A DNA stretch of 64,000 nucleotides from Jaapia argillacea MUCL 33604 (lineage: Eukaryota > Basidiomycota > Agaricomycetes > Jaapiales > Jaapiaceae), in assembly GCA_000697665.1 (NCBI GenBank), contig KL197711.1, positions 1,901,689-1,965,688 of the forward strand, given 5' to 3'. A model generated the notes under the pieces. That model worked only from the letters and a program-made list of their open reading frames with translations, was not told the origin of the DNA and ran no database searches. Of the stretch, positions 1 through 11,072 are shown in pieces. Both the position numbers and the translations under genes were made by a program. Each line of letters opens with the position of its first letter. The first letter of the stretch is position 1.

Positions 1-420
1 GACTTGATCTATTAGAAAGGTAAATACCTGTACAAAGAGATAAACTACAAGACAGGTTAGTCCAGGAAGTACATAGGATCATACAAGAGACTTACTCCTC
101 AGACAAGGCTTGTAAGACTTGATCTGAGGAGCTGAGGACGCAACCCACACAGTTTATATAGACTACAGAGAATAGCATGACGTCATAGAAAGAAATGCAT
201 AGAAAAGGGTAGAAACTGTGATCGCACAATACTGAGCAAGGATGATGCAAGGATGGGCAAAGGATTGCTCTATCTACTGACTAACTATCTTACTCAGCTA
301 CCTACCAGATGACATCACGCTGACTGAGACTGTGTAAGTCGCATTCTAGCAAGTTCCGTCAAGGACAAGCAGCCGTCTGTGACTGTGACATCACATGATG
401 GTGACATCACACTGCTTCAA
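1..420 (-). mobile_element. LTR-like fragment (partial, fossil)
   Basis: The left edge has no credible reading frame. Read on the minus strand it begins with TGTTGAAGCAGTG near 420 and carries a TATA-like stretch near 150-160, as an LTR promoter would. It runs off the window, so neither the second end nor a target-site duplication can be seen. No internal retroelement genes are present. Family and age cannot be assigned; a solo or truncated LTR is the best guess. Confidence 0.35.
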
Positions 421-599
421 CAACCCTCATGCTGGCTGCCACGCTAGGTCCTTCAATAATGGAGTTTTGCACTTGCGACGCCTGACATCAAGGGTAGCCG
501 ATTACTTGATACATGGAACGCTGGTGGCTCGTGGTCGACCCTTATGCTAGAACCACTGATTCTTTTTCGCACCAATCTCGGAGGCGTAACTTCGAGGTA

Positions 600-831
600 A
601 CCCGTTCCATCGTCAACCTTGAGCGCCACCCACCATTCAGTTGTCTCCTCGTGGTCCACTTCACTGTTCATCATTGCATATGAGGAGGCGTCACTTGTGT
701 GGCTTTGTCTCGCACCACGTAGGGAGAAAAACGGTATAAAAGTCAGCGAGACTGCACTCGTTCAAGTTCATCCGAAACATCACCAACAATCCCGAGCATA
801 CCTCCTCTCTCATCCTCTTTCAAATTTAGAC
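600..831 (+). promoter_or_regulatory. Promoter of hydrophobin 1, duplicated at hydrophobin 3
   Basis: The 200 bases before the start codon contain TATAAAA at 735-741, 91 bases upstream of the ATG. They align closely with the promoter at 3770-3994: the same cgtcacttgt block, TATA box, and ctctctcatcctctttcaa leader. The two promoters therefore come from a recent duplication. Confidence 0.75.
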
Positions 832-1287
832 ATGTTCTCTAAGCTCTCCATCGCTGTCCCCGCTGTTTTGGCTATCCTTGCCGTCGCCACGCCCACTCCC
901 GGCGAACCCGCCAGCTCCTGTACCACCGGTCCCATCCAGTGCTGCAACTCAGTCGAGGCTGCTAATAGCCCCGCTGCCGCTGGTGTCCTCGCCAGCTTGG
1001 GCATCGTCGTTCAAGATGTCACTGCCCTCGTCGGCCTGACTTGCTCCCCCATCACTGTCATCGGTGTTGGGAGTGGCGGCAGTTGGTAAGTTTCAGCTCC
1101 ACAATCATCATTCTCATTGCTGATTGATACGTTCTAGCTCGGCCTCCCCAGTGTGCTGCACTGACAACTCTCACGGTACGAGACATAGAATTTCGTCGGT
1201 TCATTTCTCCTCCTGAACTTCCGCTGACTTGTCGTCTGTTGCATAGGCGGAGTCGTTTCCATCGGCTGTGTTCCCGTCACCCTCTAA
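832..1287 (+). CDS. Class I hydrophobin (copy 1)
   Basis: Small secreted protein expected to self-assemble at air-water and wall surfaces (established for the family). Exons are 832-1085, 1138-1175 and 1247-1287, giving 110 residues. A signal peptide ([20 protein letters not shown]) is followed by eight cysteines in the order C, CC, C, C, CC, C. There are 6 residues between Cys1 and Cys2, 32 between Cys3 and Cys4, 13 between Cys4 and Cys5, 5 between Cys5 and Cys6 and 12 between Cys7 and Cys8. Intron 1 (GTAAGT) splits the Cys5 codon TG/C, so an unspliced message reads TGG TAA and stops after four cysteines. Intron 2 is phase 1 in a glycine codon. The closest relative is copy 3. The end of exon 3 encodes GCVPVTL, shared by most copies. 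Confidence 0.96.
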
Positions 1288-2136
1288 ATGTTGTATTTGT
1301 ACTGGTAGAATGACTGAGATGTATGATTCTCGATGAAAGTTGCTCCATATGAATGTAATGGCTATTGTTCACCCTCGTGCCGCAATTCCAGTGATTCTTC
1401 GCTAGAGGTTACTGAGGCAGGGTTAGGGTTTCCGGTTAAGGGCTAAGGGTTGCCATATGCGGACTCGCCTAAGGGGAATAAATCTCATCCCTTCCAACTG
1501 CTGAGTTAAGTTCAATTCAGGTCGCTTTGCTGTATCCGCATATCAGTGGGAAATTTGGTCTTTTCTTTGTCAAGTTGCATCTACGTTGCGGACGAAATGT
1601 GAAAAGATATTGTTCTTCATGTATGGCCCACCGGCAGGCGACATCACAAGAGGGTAGGCGTCCAAAATAACCGCCGTTCAAATTTTCATTTTGTGGTTGA
1701 GGTGTTTGGCACCCCTCAGCACTTCGAACCTGTCTCAGAGTCAACTCTGGCATGTGCAAAAGCAACTTTGCTCCAACTTTGGGCTCCTCGTCGAGAACTA
1801 TAACAACGCCACCAAAGTCGACCATTGCGCCCCAAAGTACAATTCTGAGGTTCGTGCTGGCACTTAGGGTGGGGCGAAATTGGCTGCGATGGACGCCAAC
1901 AATATAGGGCCGAAATGCAAGAGTGAGGGCGTTCGATGCACGACCTTCCGACAGAGGCACATATATCAGAACGCAAACGGCAACATATCACAAATCAAAA
2001 CTCGGGCGCAAAACTGACAATTCATGCAAGAGTATTTCGATACAACAGATGGACTATGTATCATTCGCGAGTCCCGACGCAACCCACGCCCACACCCTTG
2101 TACGACATCCTAACTTACAAATCGACTCGAAAGCTT
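1288..2136. other. Intergenic region between convergent hydrophobins 1 and 2
   Basis: No supported gene. GGTTAGGGT occurs at 1421-1429, followed by degenerate copies of the same unit; it resembles the conserved 3' motif of copies 3, 6 and 8. On the copy 2 side the stretch tcccgacgcaacccacgcc (2072-2090) recurs downstream of copy 7 and, less exactly, copy 5. Confidence 0.6.
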
Positions 2137-2595
2137 TCAAAGGGTGACGGGAACACATCCGATGGAGATGAGGCCACCTGGGGAGAAGGTAGCGAGTCAG
2201 AACTGACTCGGACTAAAGTGAAGGGAATGGGTCAATCAGCCGCACCGTGAGAGTTGTCAGTGCAGCACACTGGGGAAGCAGAGCTACATTATTGAAGTCT
2301 AGTTAGGCTTCGCTACTTCAAGGAGCAAACTGATTGCTTACCAGCTGGAGCCACTTCCAATACCGACAACAGTGATGGGAGAGCAAGTCAAGCCCACCAG
2401 AGCGTTAACGTCCTGAACGACGACGCCAATGCTCTTGAGGATACCCGCAGCAGTAGGGCTGCTAGCGCTCTCAACTGTGTTGCAGCACTGGATGGGACCG
2501 GTGGTGCAGGAGCTGGCGGGCTCGTTGGGGGTGGGGGTGGCGACAGCAAGGATAGCCAAAGCGGCAGCGACAGCGAGGGAGAGCTTGGAGAACAT
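2137..2595 (-). CDS. Class I hydrophobin (copy 2)
   Basis: Exons on the minus strand are 2595-2342, 2283-2246 and 2177-2137, again 254, 38 and 41 bases and 110 residues. The signal peptide [20 protein letters not shown] is followed by TPNEPASSC and the full eight-cysteine pattern. The C-terminus after Cys8 is VPVTL. The donor GTAAGT gives an in-frame TAA if intron 1 is retained. TATAAA lies at 2681-2686, about 90 bases upstream. It is divergently arranged with copy 3 across 1.4 kb. Its sequence, especially TPNEP and VESASSP, is nearest to copy 7. Confidence 0.96.
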
Positions 2596-3994
2596 GGTTG
2601 TTTCAGAGAGAAGACGACTGAAGACTACTGGGCTTGTTTCTGAGGTGCGGATGAAGTTTGGACGAGTAGAGGGGGGTGACTTTATAGCAAACGCTGTCTG
2701 GCTGGTGAACTCTACCGTTTCACTTCACCAACATGGATTCCAATGCATCACGGCTTTTCCAACTAATCACGAGTCAAGGAGACGTCAGGTGGAGCTGAGT
2801 GGCAACGAGGGAACAACTTACGACCTCGATGTTGTATTAGTTGAATTTCACCTGCAGGACTCGGAGGAAGATGTTCGCTCCACCCCCGCACAACCGCCGG
2901 ACTGATCGATAAGGATACCGTAAGTCAACATCATCGCCGATGGTGCCTGCCAGTACTTCCTGGTACTGCTGACCTAGGGATGATTCAATCAGTGGTGGAG
3001 TTCAGAAGCACTGGGTGACGAGCCTACGATTTCATGGTCATTCATGAGGTCTTAAGGCAGCTGAGTTCAACGAAGGTTACTAGGTACTCAGTAGTGACCT
3101 TGCTGAGGCCGCATACCAATACCTCCCTCCGTCTACTAGAGAAAAAAATTGCTGTCTAGTAGCGTCAGGGAGACAAGTTGTCCGTTGGCGGTACTAGCAT
3201 GGATGAACGTTTGCATTGGCGACAAGCTATCAAGAACACGAATTGGATTCCGTCAGAAACACACGAGTCGTCAGGAGTAGCGTCAGAGCGTCGTAGCCCC
3301 AAGGGGTGTAGGATTATCACGGAAGACTTCAACTTTTTTGGGTGGTGAAGCCCGACTGATGTTGATTCAGAACTTTCGGAATCCTCGAGGCATTGAGCCT
3401 GGGAACATGTCGCGTGGCGATGTTTCGGCCCTGTGCCCCATGATCATCTCAGGATCCGACTCAGGTCACCCAAATTTTGCAGCTCTGACACGGATACCTT
3501 AAGCTTGTACCTTCGACACAACCGTAACTTGATTGCCCAGTAGCGCAGTGTCTTTGAACTGGCTTCTTGGATGACCCCGTTATGATTCGCCTCAATGCTG
3601 GTCGGCGCTCCATCTTTTTTTGGGGTTGCTTCTCCATCAACACCTGGCTTCATTCAAGCGGAGCTGTGCCATCATGTAACGATTTGGATTTGAACTATCG
3701 TGCCTCAAGGACTTGTTCTAAGACTACGGATTCTTTCCCCCTCTACTCGCCACTCGAAGGCGAAGCACGCTCGTTCTTCAAGGTTGAGCTCCACCTACCA
3801 TTCTGTTCTCTACTTGGCGTCCACTTGACCGTTCGTCATCGGATACGAGGAAACGTCACTTGTCTGGCTTTACCTCGTACCACTCAGGGAGAAATTGGTA
3901 TAAAAGTCAGCCAGACCATCCTCGTCGAAGTTCATCCAAAACATCATCAACAATCCGAGAATTCTTCCTCTCTCATCCTCTTTCAAATTTAAAC
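2596..3994. other. Shared upstream region of divergent hydrophobins 2 and 3
   Basis: No supported coding gene. GCCCCAAGGGGTG at 3296-3308 is a partial match to the conserved upstream box of copies 5-8, in the orientation expected for copy 2 (minus strand). Bases 3770-3994 repeat the promoter of copy 1, with TATAAAA at 3899-3905. Confidence 0.55.
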
Positions 3995-4447
3995 ATGTTC
4001 TCCAAGCTCTCCATTGCTCTCGCCGCTTCTTTGGCTATCCTTGCTGTCGCCACGCCCACTCCCGGCGAGCCCGCCAGCTCCTGCACTACCGGGCCCATCC
4101 AGTGCTGCAACTCGGTCGAGGCCGCTAACAGCCCCGCTGCCGCTGGTATCCTCGCTAGCCTGGGCATCGTCGTTCAAGATGTCACTGCCCTTGTCGGCCT
4201 GACTTGCTCCCCTATCACTGCTGTCGGCGTTGGGAGTGGCTCCAGCTGGTACGTTTCCATGATGCACCTTGATCTTCTCGTCACTAATCAGTTTTTCTAG
4301 CTCTGCCTCCCCGGTTTGCTGCACTGACAACTCCCACGGTGCGAATGATTGCCTTTTATCACCTCACTTTGCTCTTGGCCCTCACTCATTTCTATCGTTC
4401 TCACAGGTGGAGCTGTCTCGATCGGCTGCGTTCCCGTTACTCTCTAG
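3995..4447 (+). CDS. Class I hydrophobin (copy 3)
   Basis: Exons are 3995-4248, 4301-4338 and 4407-4447 (110 residues). The first exon differs from copy 1 only in a few signal-peptide and loop residues ([18 protein letters not shown]). Here the donor is GTACGT, so intron retention reads on past the Trp codon instead of stopping at once. Exon 2 encodes [13 protein letters not shown] and exon 3 [12 protein letters not shown]. The conserved 16-base motif of the 3' flank lies at 4576-4591, 129 bases after the stop. Confidence 0.96.
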
Positions 4448-5921
4448 GAGTTGTGTTTGTGCTTGAAGTATGATTAGGAGATGGATAGGTGTTCTGATGT
4501 AGTTTTAGTGTTGCACTGTTGTTGTCGTTGTCCGCAAATTTGACAAGTGTCCCAGAATTTTGTACTGCAGAGCACGAGGTTAGGGTCGGCAATTTATGTC
4601 TCGGAACATAACAAAGCGAGCAAATCTTCATCTTGTGCAATCTTCAACCTTCAAACCGCCACCCTGCTTTGTTTTGGTCCCCTTGTATGAATTTGACCGG
4701 GCGCCCTTTGTGCCCATAATGGAGAACCTGCTCCTTGAACCATCGATTAGTGCTAAAAACCACCCTCGCGCGGTCAGTCTCCGCACCTTTTCGAAGATTG
4801 AATCCTCTCATTTTCATGAGTGCTCTAACTTGAATCTCGTAGCCTTTGGTTGATTCACATCACTAGAGCGCTCTCGAGTCACTGGCCTCGCGGTATATGT
4901 TTCCTGTAATCCGTTTGCACAACGTCACGCCCTTCTTCCAAACTCGGAACAAGCATGGCCTAGCGTTACCTCAACGATTCCCGCTACTCCGCCTCGCAGC
5001 ACCCCTGGCTACATCATCCTTCTAGTTCCCATGTCAAACTCGAGTATTTCGACTGATGCCTGATGCCGTACTCCAAGGCCGCATTCCCCTCGCTCACCCC
5101 TGCAATGCAACTTGAAATACCTCCGTTCATGACGTCGAGCTGTGATTTTTGTGCCGTTTTGGTGTCCTTGACTGCAGTGAGTTGAGTTTGATAATTACAT
5201 GATTGTCTTTCCTGATTAGTGTCAAGTTGGACTTGCTAACTAACCTTGCTCCACACTTCATCTCCCGCGAAGGAACGCGGGTAAGTCTGTGTCAAGGCAA
5301 TTACAGTGTCAGCAGCCTGAGGTACTGGCATGCTCTTCGGTCTTGGGTTTCAGGAATTTCAACACCACGATCTTCCGATGTAACGAGTGAAGAAACTCAT
5401 TGCCGTCTCACTCGTTCTCTTCCGTCCAACGGCAGTCTTTCTTACGGAACGCTCGGACCATACTTCGTGGCAAGGTCTCTTGTTTTTTTTTCTGCTTTGA
5501 ACTAGGGACCCTCACACAATGCGTCCATCTCCACATACTTCCTGTTACTCCACTTCTAGAATTGAAACCATCTTGTGGCTCTCTTGGACAAAAGATCCCC
5601 CCTCCGTGTATCAGGATCCAGAAGAATGGCCCCTTTTCAATCTCCTCATACAAAAGAGCTCCAATCTTCTGGCATTCCGAGCTCTTTGGTAATGTCGAAA
5701 GTCGACTTTACTGCTCCTGGCTCATCGAAATTCACAAAGCTCGACCCGTCAATAACGTCTTCTCTAAGGGTCGGATCTTGGTGTGACCAAGCCTTGCGAA
5801 CTCTCAACTCAGAGTCATGACGATGCTTAACGCTCTCCCACTACTCTCAAACTCATAAAAGCCCTCGCCTCTCTGCAATAGTCCCCCATCCGAGTTCACC
5901 TGTACTCAGCTCTCAACAACA
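4448..5921. other. Intergenic region between hydrophobins 3 and 4
   Basis: No supported gene. GAGGTTAGGGTCGGCA is at 4576-4591. Bases 5130-5920 have patchy similarity to 13,680-14,500 (upstream of copy 9), including an acgtcgagctg block and the last 70 bases before the ATG. CATAAAA at 5854-5860 is the likely TATA element of copy 4. Confidence 0.5.
4576..4591 (+). promoter_or_regulatory. Conserved 3'-flank motif GAGGTTAGGGTCGGCA
   Basis: The same 16 bases occur exactly at 9627-9642 and 13115-13130, always 129-156 bases after the stop of a plus-strand hydrophobin. A shared transcript-end or 3'-UTR element, or plain duplication residue, would both explain it. Confidence 0.6.
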
Positions 5922-6354
5922 ATGTTCGCCAAAGCTTTCTCTGCAGTCACCCTCTTCTCTATCCTTGCTGTCGCCACGGCACAATGCACCACCGGTGCCC
6001 TCGAATGCTGCAATAGCGTTGAGGCTGCTAGCAGCCCCGCTGCCGCCGCCGTCATCAAGAGCCTCGGTATTGTCGTTCAAGATGTCAACGCCCTTGTTGG
6101 GTTGACCTGCTCACCCATCACCGCCGTTGGTGTTGGCAGCGGAACTGCTTGGTGAGTTCGAATCTCTCGCGTGCCGCGCCGGATGTTCGCTGATTATCAT
6201 CGTTTGTTTCGTAGCTCCGCCAGCCCAGTGTGCTGCACTGACAACTCCTGGGGTATGCTTATTCTGATGTTATAACTTACTCGTTGTCGTCGTGATCTAA
6301 CCCTTGTCGACAGGATCTGCAATTTCTCTTGGATGTCTTCCCGTTACGCTCTAG
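5922..6354 (+). CDS. Class I hydrophobin (copy 4, short-linker type)
   Basis: Exons are 5922-6151, 6215-6252 and 6314-6354 (102 residues). The signal peptide [20 protein letters not shown] is followed directly by QC. The TPTPGEPASS linker of copies 1-3 is missing. Exon 2 encodes [13 protein letters not shown] and exon 3 SAISLGCLPVTL. With copy 9 it forms a subtype defined by this short N-terminus and by a similar promoter. Donor GTGAGT puts TGA directly after the split Cys5 codon if intron 1 stays in. Confidence 0.95.
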
Positions 6355-6930
6355 GCGTGACTGCTGGTAGTGAAGAAGGGAAGCTGTAGAATCGACGGAG
6401 TGGGGGTTTAAGATGTTGTGATAGCGCCTTGTTTAGTCCGCTGTTGAAATACGATCAGATTCTGAGTATGTCACCAGTACCTTTCCACCCATGGACGCCA
6501 CAATAGTAATCAACAATGGAATCGATTTCAAGTATACGAAAGCTGATGGAAAGTAATCTTTTCGCATGAGACTGGAAGTCCAAGATTGGTCGGAGTTGGC
6601 CGGAGGAGGTGCCAGTAAGGTAATCCCCTGATGATGTCGATGAGGGCGAACCCTAGGGAACTGCAAACTTCCAAAGGTACTTATTCCCTGCATTCATTTC
6701 TACCGATACAACTCAAAAGACTGAGAAAACCCACAGGCGTGGTCTCTCTTCCCTAGTCGACAAGCTAATTTTTGTTGACAGTAATCAGTTTGCTTGTGGA
6801 GGAAACGACCATAAAGCTTAGAGTTCACATTGCACAGAGAATTGGAAGGCAATTCAAGAGCAAGCTGACATGCATCAATCAAAATTCCGACGCAGTCCTG
6901 CTGCAAGATATTTGGTGCTACGTTTAACGC
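6355..6930. other. Intergenic region between convergent hydrophobins 4 and 5
   Basis: No gene seen. Near 6870-6900 is a block (catgcatcaatcaaaattcc followed by gacgcagtcc) similar to the 3' flank of copy 7 at 10,538-10,570. Confidence 0.5.
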
Positions 6931-7384
6931 TTAGAGGGTGACGGGGACGCATCCGATAGAGATGAGAGTGCCTGGAATTCATAGGTTCAGTAACAATTCG
7001 TAATCGGTGGAGATGAAAAAAATTCAAAGGAGCATACCATAAGAGTTGTCAGTGCAGCACACGGGGGACGCAGAGCTAGTATGAGGTGTCAGAGATCATT
7101 CATACTAACAGTACAGAGGCGAAAGCTTACCAGCTCGATCCACTTCCGACACCAACAGCAGTAATAGGAGAGCAAGTCAGCCCAACAAGGGCGGTAACGT
7201 CCTGGACGACGACCCCGAGACTGGCGAGGATACCAGCGGCAGCGGGGCTGCTAGCGCTCTCAACAGTGTCGCAGCACTGGATGGGGCCCGTGGTGCAGGA
7301 GCTGGCGGACTCGGTGGACGTGGGCGTGGCGACAGCAAGGATGGCCAAAGCGGCGGGGACAGCGATAGAGAGCTTGGAAAACAT
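6931..7384 (-). CDS. Class I hydrophobin (copy 5)
   Basis: Minus-strand exons are 7384-7131, 7075-7038 and 6971-6931 (110 residues). The linker after the signal peptide is [11 protein letters not shown], shared almost exactly with copy 6 ([11 protein letters not shown]). Both read [12 protein letters not shown] where most copies have QCCN. The first ATG of the conserved N-terminus ([18 protein letters not shown]) was chosen; upstream in-frame codons precede the TATAAA box (7460-7465), so they are unlikely to be translated. It is divergent with copy 6, and the pair repeats as copies 7 and 8. Confidence 0.96.
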
Positions 7385-7861
7385 GTTGTTTCTGAAGAGA
7401 GGATGACAGTGGCTGAATAACCTGGTGCGGATGGTGTTTGTATGATTGTACACGATGGCTTTATACAAAAAGTTGTGAGAGGCGTCCGTTGAAAATGGAC
7501 TTCAATGATCGTGCCACTCTACAGCGTGTTCCCGACCAGCGAATGATCATCGTTCGGGGATGAACGGTAACATGGATGAATGAATGACTTACGATGTCTT
7601 CACACTGTGTCACTTCAATGAATTTCCAGGAGGAAGTTCCGAGAAGTTCGCTCCACCCCCACGTTGGTATCGCACTCATCGGATGGTAGAACTCTACAAA
7701 TTTAGCAAGAAGTACATCCTGTATCTCAATCTTCTAGAGGAACCACTGAGATATGAGATAGCTGAAGCCTTTCTACTTGATGCAAGGTTGACACGCTGTC
7801 AGCGTCAGACGATGGTTTTCCAAATGCAGAGCGGGGTTGAAAGTCGAGTATTTCTGTTGTA

Positions 7862-7877
7862 GCTCCAAGGGGTGAGA
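7862..7877 (-). promoter_or_regulatory. Conserved hydrophobin upstream box TCTCACCCCTTGGAGC
   Basis: Read toward copy 5 the box is TCTCACCCCTTGGAGC, about 480 bases upstream of its ATG. The same 16 bases occur upstream of copies 6, 7 and 8 at 439-478 bases and in the same orientation relative to each gene. The core contains CCCCT, the stress-response-element core known from yeast; its role here is inference. Confidence 0.55.
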
Positions 7878-8536
7878 AGTCTTGAGCACCATGGACACGA
7901 AGTGGCAAGAACCAGCTTAAGAACTGGCGACAGGCAACCATGCCAAGAGAACATTCACAAGATGAAGGGAGACCGTGAGAATTCTGACTGCAAACCCTTT
8001 CTGGCCTTCAACGTTTCAACGTCGCCGCTTCCGCTGTCAATGGACTGAGGCTTTCTACGAGTTCTTACGAGGCAGCGATCTTCCAATGAGATTTCCCCCT
8101 CGACCACCATCGGGGATTCACTTTGTCGTCTATGTGGTGCCCCAACCCTCCCATTGAAGCTAGCCAGAGGACTGGCCAGAAAAATCGTTAAGTCATATCA
8201 GCCTTTTTGTCAGCCCTTGGGATGGTGTCAAACTTGAGGGTGAAAAACAGGCGTCTTCTGTTAAACCGTCGGTTGCCGTTTGGCTAGGAAACCATCCGAC
8301 ATTCAACCCTGCACTTTCCGCACCATCACACGCACACAACCGTGGCAATCGATCTTGAACTCGTTGCATATACACCGTGGCCAAGTGAAGCAGAAGGTAA
8401 CGGCTTTCTCGACAGAATTCATGAACTCAGCCATATGGTTGTTTGGCTTCCGGCTTTCCATGCTATTCTTGGTTTCATTGGTGGACCGTGGGCGATACTA
8501 TCTAAAGCTCTAAGTCCTAACCTCGCAGTGCCGGTA

Positions 8537-8552
8537 TCTCACCCCTTGGAGC
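8537..8552 (+). promoter_or_regulatory. Conserved hydrophobin upstream box TCTCACCCCTTGGAGC
   Basis: Exact match to the box of copy 5, inverted with respect to it and pointing at copy 6, 472 bases upstream of that start codon. Confidence 0.55.
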
Positions 8553-9024
8553 GACAATCTATTTCGGCTCGCTAGTCGCTGCGTCATAACCGAAAATCGG
8601 TACTCCTGTTCATATCATCACAGCCTTTGTCCGTCGGATCAGCATCTTGTCCTTCTTCCGCTGGTCACTCTTGACACTCGCCCGTACTCCCATCGTTGTT
8701 GCATCGTCTTCTGGCTGGCTCGGAGAAAACTCTCAGATCGGAAGCACTGCTGGCATCAGTCTCTCCATGTCTCTCATGACGGCACCCATGCTCCACAACA
8801 ACATATCACGGAAGCGTAACACGGATGAATGTCAATTCCGAGTGTCACTCCTCTGCCTGTATCGACGGTCTCAACGTGATGTGGCGTATTGTCTGCAGAG
8901 TGGAATCCTCCCAGCGGTCGTTGAGGATGGTATAAATACTGGCCTGCCTTCCAACCCAACTCTTCATCCGCACTTCACAACACATCGAGCAGTCAACTAC
9001 TCTCAGCCTCTCTCATAACCAAAC

Positions 9025-9482
9025 ATGTTCTCCAAGCTCTCCATCGCTGTCCCCGCCGCCTTGGCTATCCTTGCTGTCGCCACGCCGACTTCCACCGAGC
9101 CCGCCAGCGCCTGCACCACTGGCCCCATCCAGTGCTGCGACACTGTTGAGAGCGCTAGCAGCCCCGCTGCCGCTGGTATCCTCGCCGGCCTCGGGGTTGT
9201 CGTCCAGGACGTTACCGCCCTTGTTGGGTTGACCTGCTCCCCCATCACTGTCATCGGTGTTGGAAGTGGTTCTAGCTGGTGAGTATATAGTAGCGCCCCG
9301 TAATTGAACGAGGCTGATCATTGATCCATAGCTCTGCCTCCCCCGTGTGCTGCACTGACAATTCTTATGGTACGATGATACGGGCACTCTTCTCATCGCA
9401 TGTTTTTATCTCGTGGTGCTAACTTCCGCTTTCAATCGCAGGCGGACTCATCTCCATCGGTTGCGTTCCTGTCACTCTCTGA
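9025..9482 (+). CDS. Class I hydrophobin (copy 6)
   Basis: Exons are 9025-9278, 9332-9369 and 9442-9482 (110 residues). Signal peptide [20 protein letters not shown], then [19 protein letters not shown]. Intron 1 donor GTGAGT splits Cys5 and places TGA in frame when retained. Exons 2 and 3 give [13 protein letters not shown] and [19 protein letters not shown] at 8931-8937 lies about 90 bases upstream. The 3' motif is at 9627-9642. Confidence 0.96.
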
Positions 9483-9626
9483 TCGGTGTTACTCCTAAGG
9501 GTAGGGAGGGAGAGAGATGGAAGCCTTGACGAGAGATTCCACCAGTTACAGTAGTTTAGACTGTCGCTCTACCTCTTTGCAATTGTGAAAACCCGTTTAG
9601 ATGCTTATTGCACTCCACACTGATGT

Positions 9627-9642
9627 GAGGTTAGGGTCGGCA
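9627..9642 (+). promoter_or_regulatory. Conserved 3'-flank motif GAGGTTAGGGTCGGCA
   Basis: Second exact copy, 145 bases after the stop codon of copy 6. Confidence 0.6.
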
Positions 9643-9649
9643 TTCAAGT

Positions 9650-10502
9650 TTACAAGTTATACTAATCCTTGGAAGCTGAAGAGTATATGCAATGCCGATA
9701 AGAACTCGCCTCTACCGCCGGCAACGGTAAATACTGGTATCGTGAAAATAGATGTCGAATAATAGGCATTCCGGTGATTCAAAGTCATCCAAGATTGTGG
9801 GGGAGATGACGGGACCAATTCCCCATACGGAAAGTCAGCTGGGCAGCTGTGAGTATATCGAGAGCTCACATTTTCTCAGTGAACGAAAATTCACCGGTAG
9901 ACATCATAGTCGTACCTGGCTAAGATTGTCGTGGATGTGCTCAATAAGGACGGGGACGGCGTTTAGAAAGATACGTTGCATTAGAACTGGAGCTTGTTGA
10001 TATTCCGGCATCCTCATGTAACCGAACTTGGATGAACTTGAGGACGAAGTAACACCGAGCTTCATCTGTTTGCTACGGAGGGGGTCAGGAAGACATCGGG
10101 GAGGTTTGAAGCCAGGTCTGAAAGGTGATCGATAGCCAGTCCAAGGGGATAGTTTAGGATGCAGATCCCGAGACAAGTGCAACTCGTGCTCAGAGGCAGG
10201 GTGACGCGACCGTCGAAGCCAGAACACGATTGGCCATCCGGAGTGAGTATCGGGCGCTGTGAAGTTACCATGGAACGGTTTCGGTCAAAGGTAGAAAAGC
10301 CTTGGAATGTCCCAGAGATAGGTTTGTTGTGGAAATCATGGAATGTGACGCAGCTTGAACTCAGCAAGTTGAAGTTGGCGGAGGAAAAATCATCCTTCCA
10401 TGAATGGTATATGTCGGGAAACATGCGATCACCCAAACTGGGCCACCGTAGTAACTTGTTGAATGCTGCCAGTAGTAGAGGTGATGCAAGAGTAGAGGCC
10501 AT
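9650..10502 (-). other. Possible spliced gene of unknown function, or decayed remnant
   Basis: The minus strand has a run of open segments: an ATG at 10502 beginning MASTLASPLLLAAFNKLLRW, then in another frame a stretch ending KFGYMRMPEYQQAPVLMQRI before a plausible GTACGA donor near 9915. A further open piece runs to about 9657. The pieces look more protein-like than random, but no exon chain could be fixed and no family was recognised. Decay of an inserted gene between two hydrophobins is equally possible. Confidence 0.25.
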
Positions 10503-10616
10503 GCAATAGAGATTTCAAATACAAGGTACAAGCTAACATGTATTAATCTCGAATCCCGACGCAATCCATGCCAACACTCTCGATGCTACACCCTAGTACA
10601 CTACCCCACTCGGAGC

Positions 10617-11072
10617 TTAGAGGGTGACGGGGACGCATCCGATAGAGATGAGAGTACCTGTAGTCCACGGCGTCAGTATCAATCCGCAACAACTGAACCG
10701 TCAGAAATATTCAAGTAATCATACCGTGAGAGTTATCAGTGCAGCACACGGGAGATGCAGAGCTGACAATACGCATCAGATCATGTTCATACTAAGCACA
10801 CCGTTAAAAAATACTTACCAGCTAGAGCCGCTTCCAACACCAACAGCAGTGATGGGCGAGCAAGTCAAGCCAACGAGGGCGGTGACGTCCTGAACGACGA
10901 CGCCGATGCTGGCGAGGATACCGGCGGCAGCGGGGCTGCTAGCACTCTCGACGGTGTTGCAGCACTGGATGGGGCCGGTGGTGCAAGAGCTGGCGGGCTC
11001 GTTGGGAGTGGGCGTGGCGACAGCAAGGATAGCCAAGGCGGCAGGGACAGCGATGGAGAGCTTAGAGAACAT
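10617..11072 (-). CDS. Class I hydrophobin (copy 7)
   Basis: Minus-strand exons are 11072-10819, 10762-10725 and 10657-10617 (110 residues). The precursor starts [20 protein letters not shown], then TPNEPASSC. Cys3 is followed by [15 protein letters not shown]. Exon 2 gives [13 protein letters not shown] and exon 3 [20 protein letters not shown] element lies at 11144-11150. Intron 1 retention would stop translation at TAA right after the split Cys5 codon. Confidence 0.96.

Larger units (their letters stand above)
7385..9024. promoter_or_regulatory. Bidirectional upstream region of hydrophobins 5 and 6
   Basis: No supported coding gene lies in these 1.6 kb. It holds TATA elements near both ends (7460-7465 for copy 5, 8931-8937 for copy 6) and two inverted copies of a conserved box (7862-7877 and 8537-8552). 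Segments also match 11,073-12,503; for example, the ctcggagaaaa stretch near 8720 recurs near 12,218. Confidence 0.6.
6860..9650. repeat. Duplicated divergent-pair block, unit 1 (hydrophobins 5/6)
   Basis: This block holds a minus hydrophobin, a bidirectional upstream region with two inverted conserved boxes, a plus hydrophobin and the 3' motif. The same order, strands and motifs recur at about 10,530-13,150. Ends are approximate, judged from flank similarity. Confidence 0.65.
9483..10616. other. Region between convergent hydrophobins 6 and 7
   Basis: Contains the 3' motif at 9627-9642 and, on the minus strand, a weak possible spliced gene (separate entry). The 3' flank of copy 7 has tcccgacgcaatccatgcc at 10,554-10,572, matching that of copy 2 with few changes. 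Confidence 0.45.

Noticed and set aside
1413-1450. Interstitial telomere array
   Set aside because: Only two or three degenerate TTAGGG-like units; better explained by the 3'-flank motif seen at three other copies.
8271-8575. Plus-strand frames between hydrophobins 5 and 6
   Set aside because: Not preserved in the matching duplicated region between hydrophobins 7 and 8, and no domain; treated as promoter sequence.
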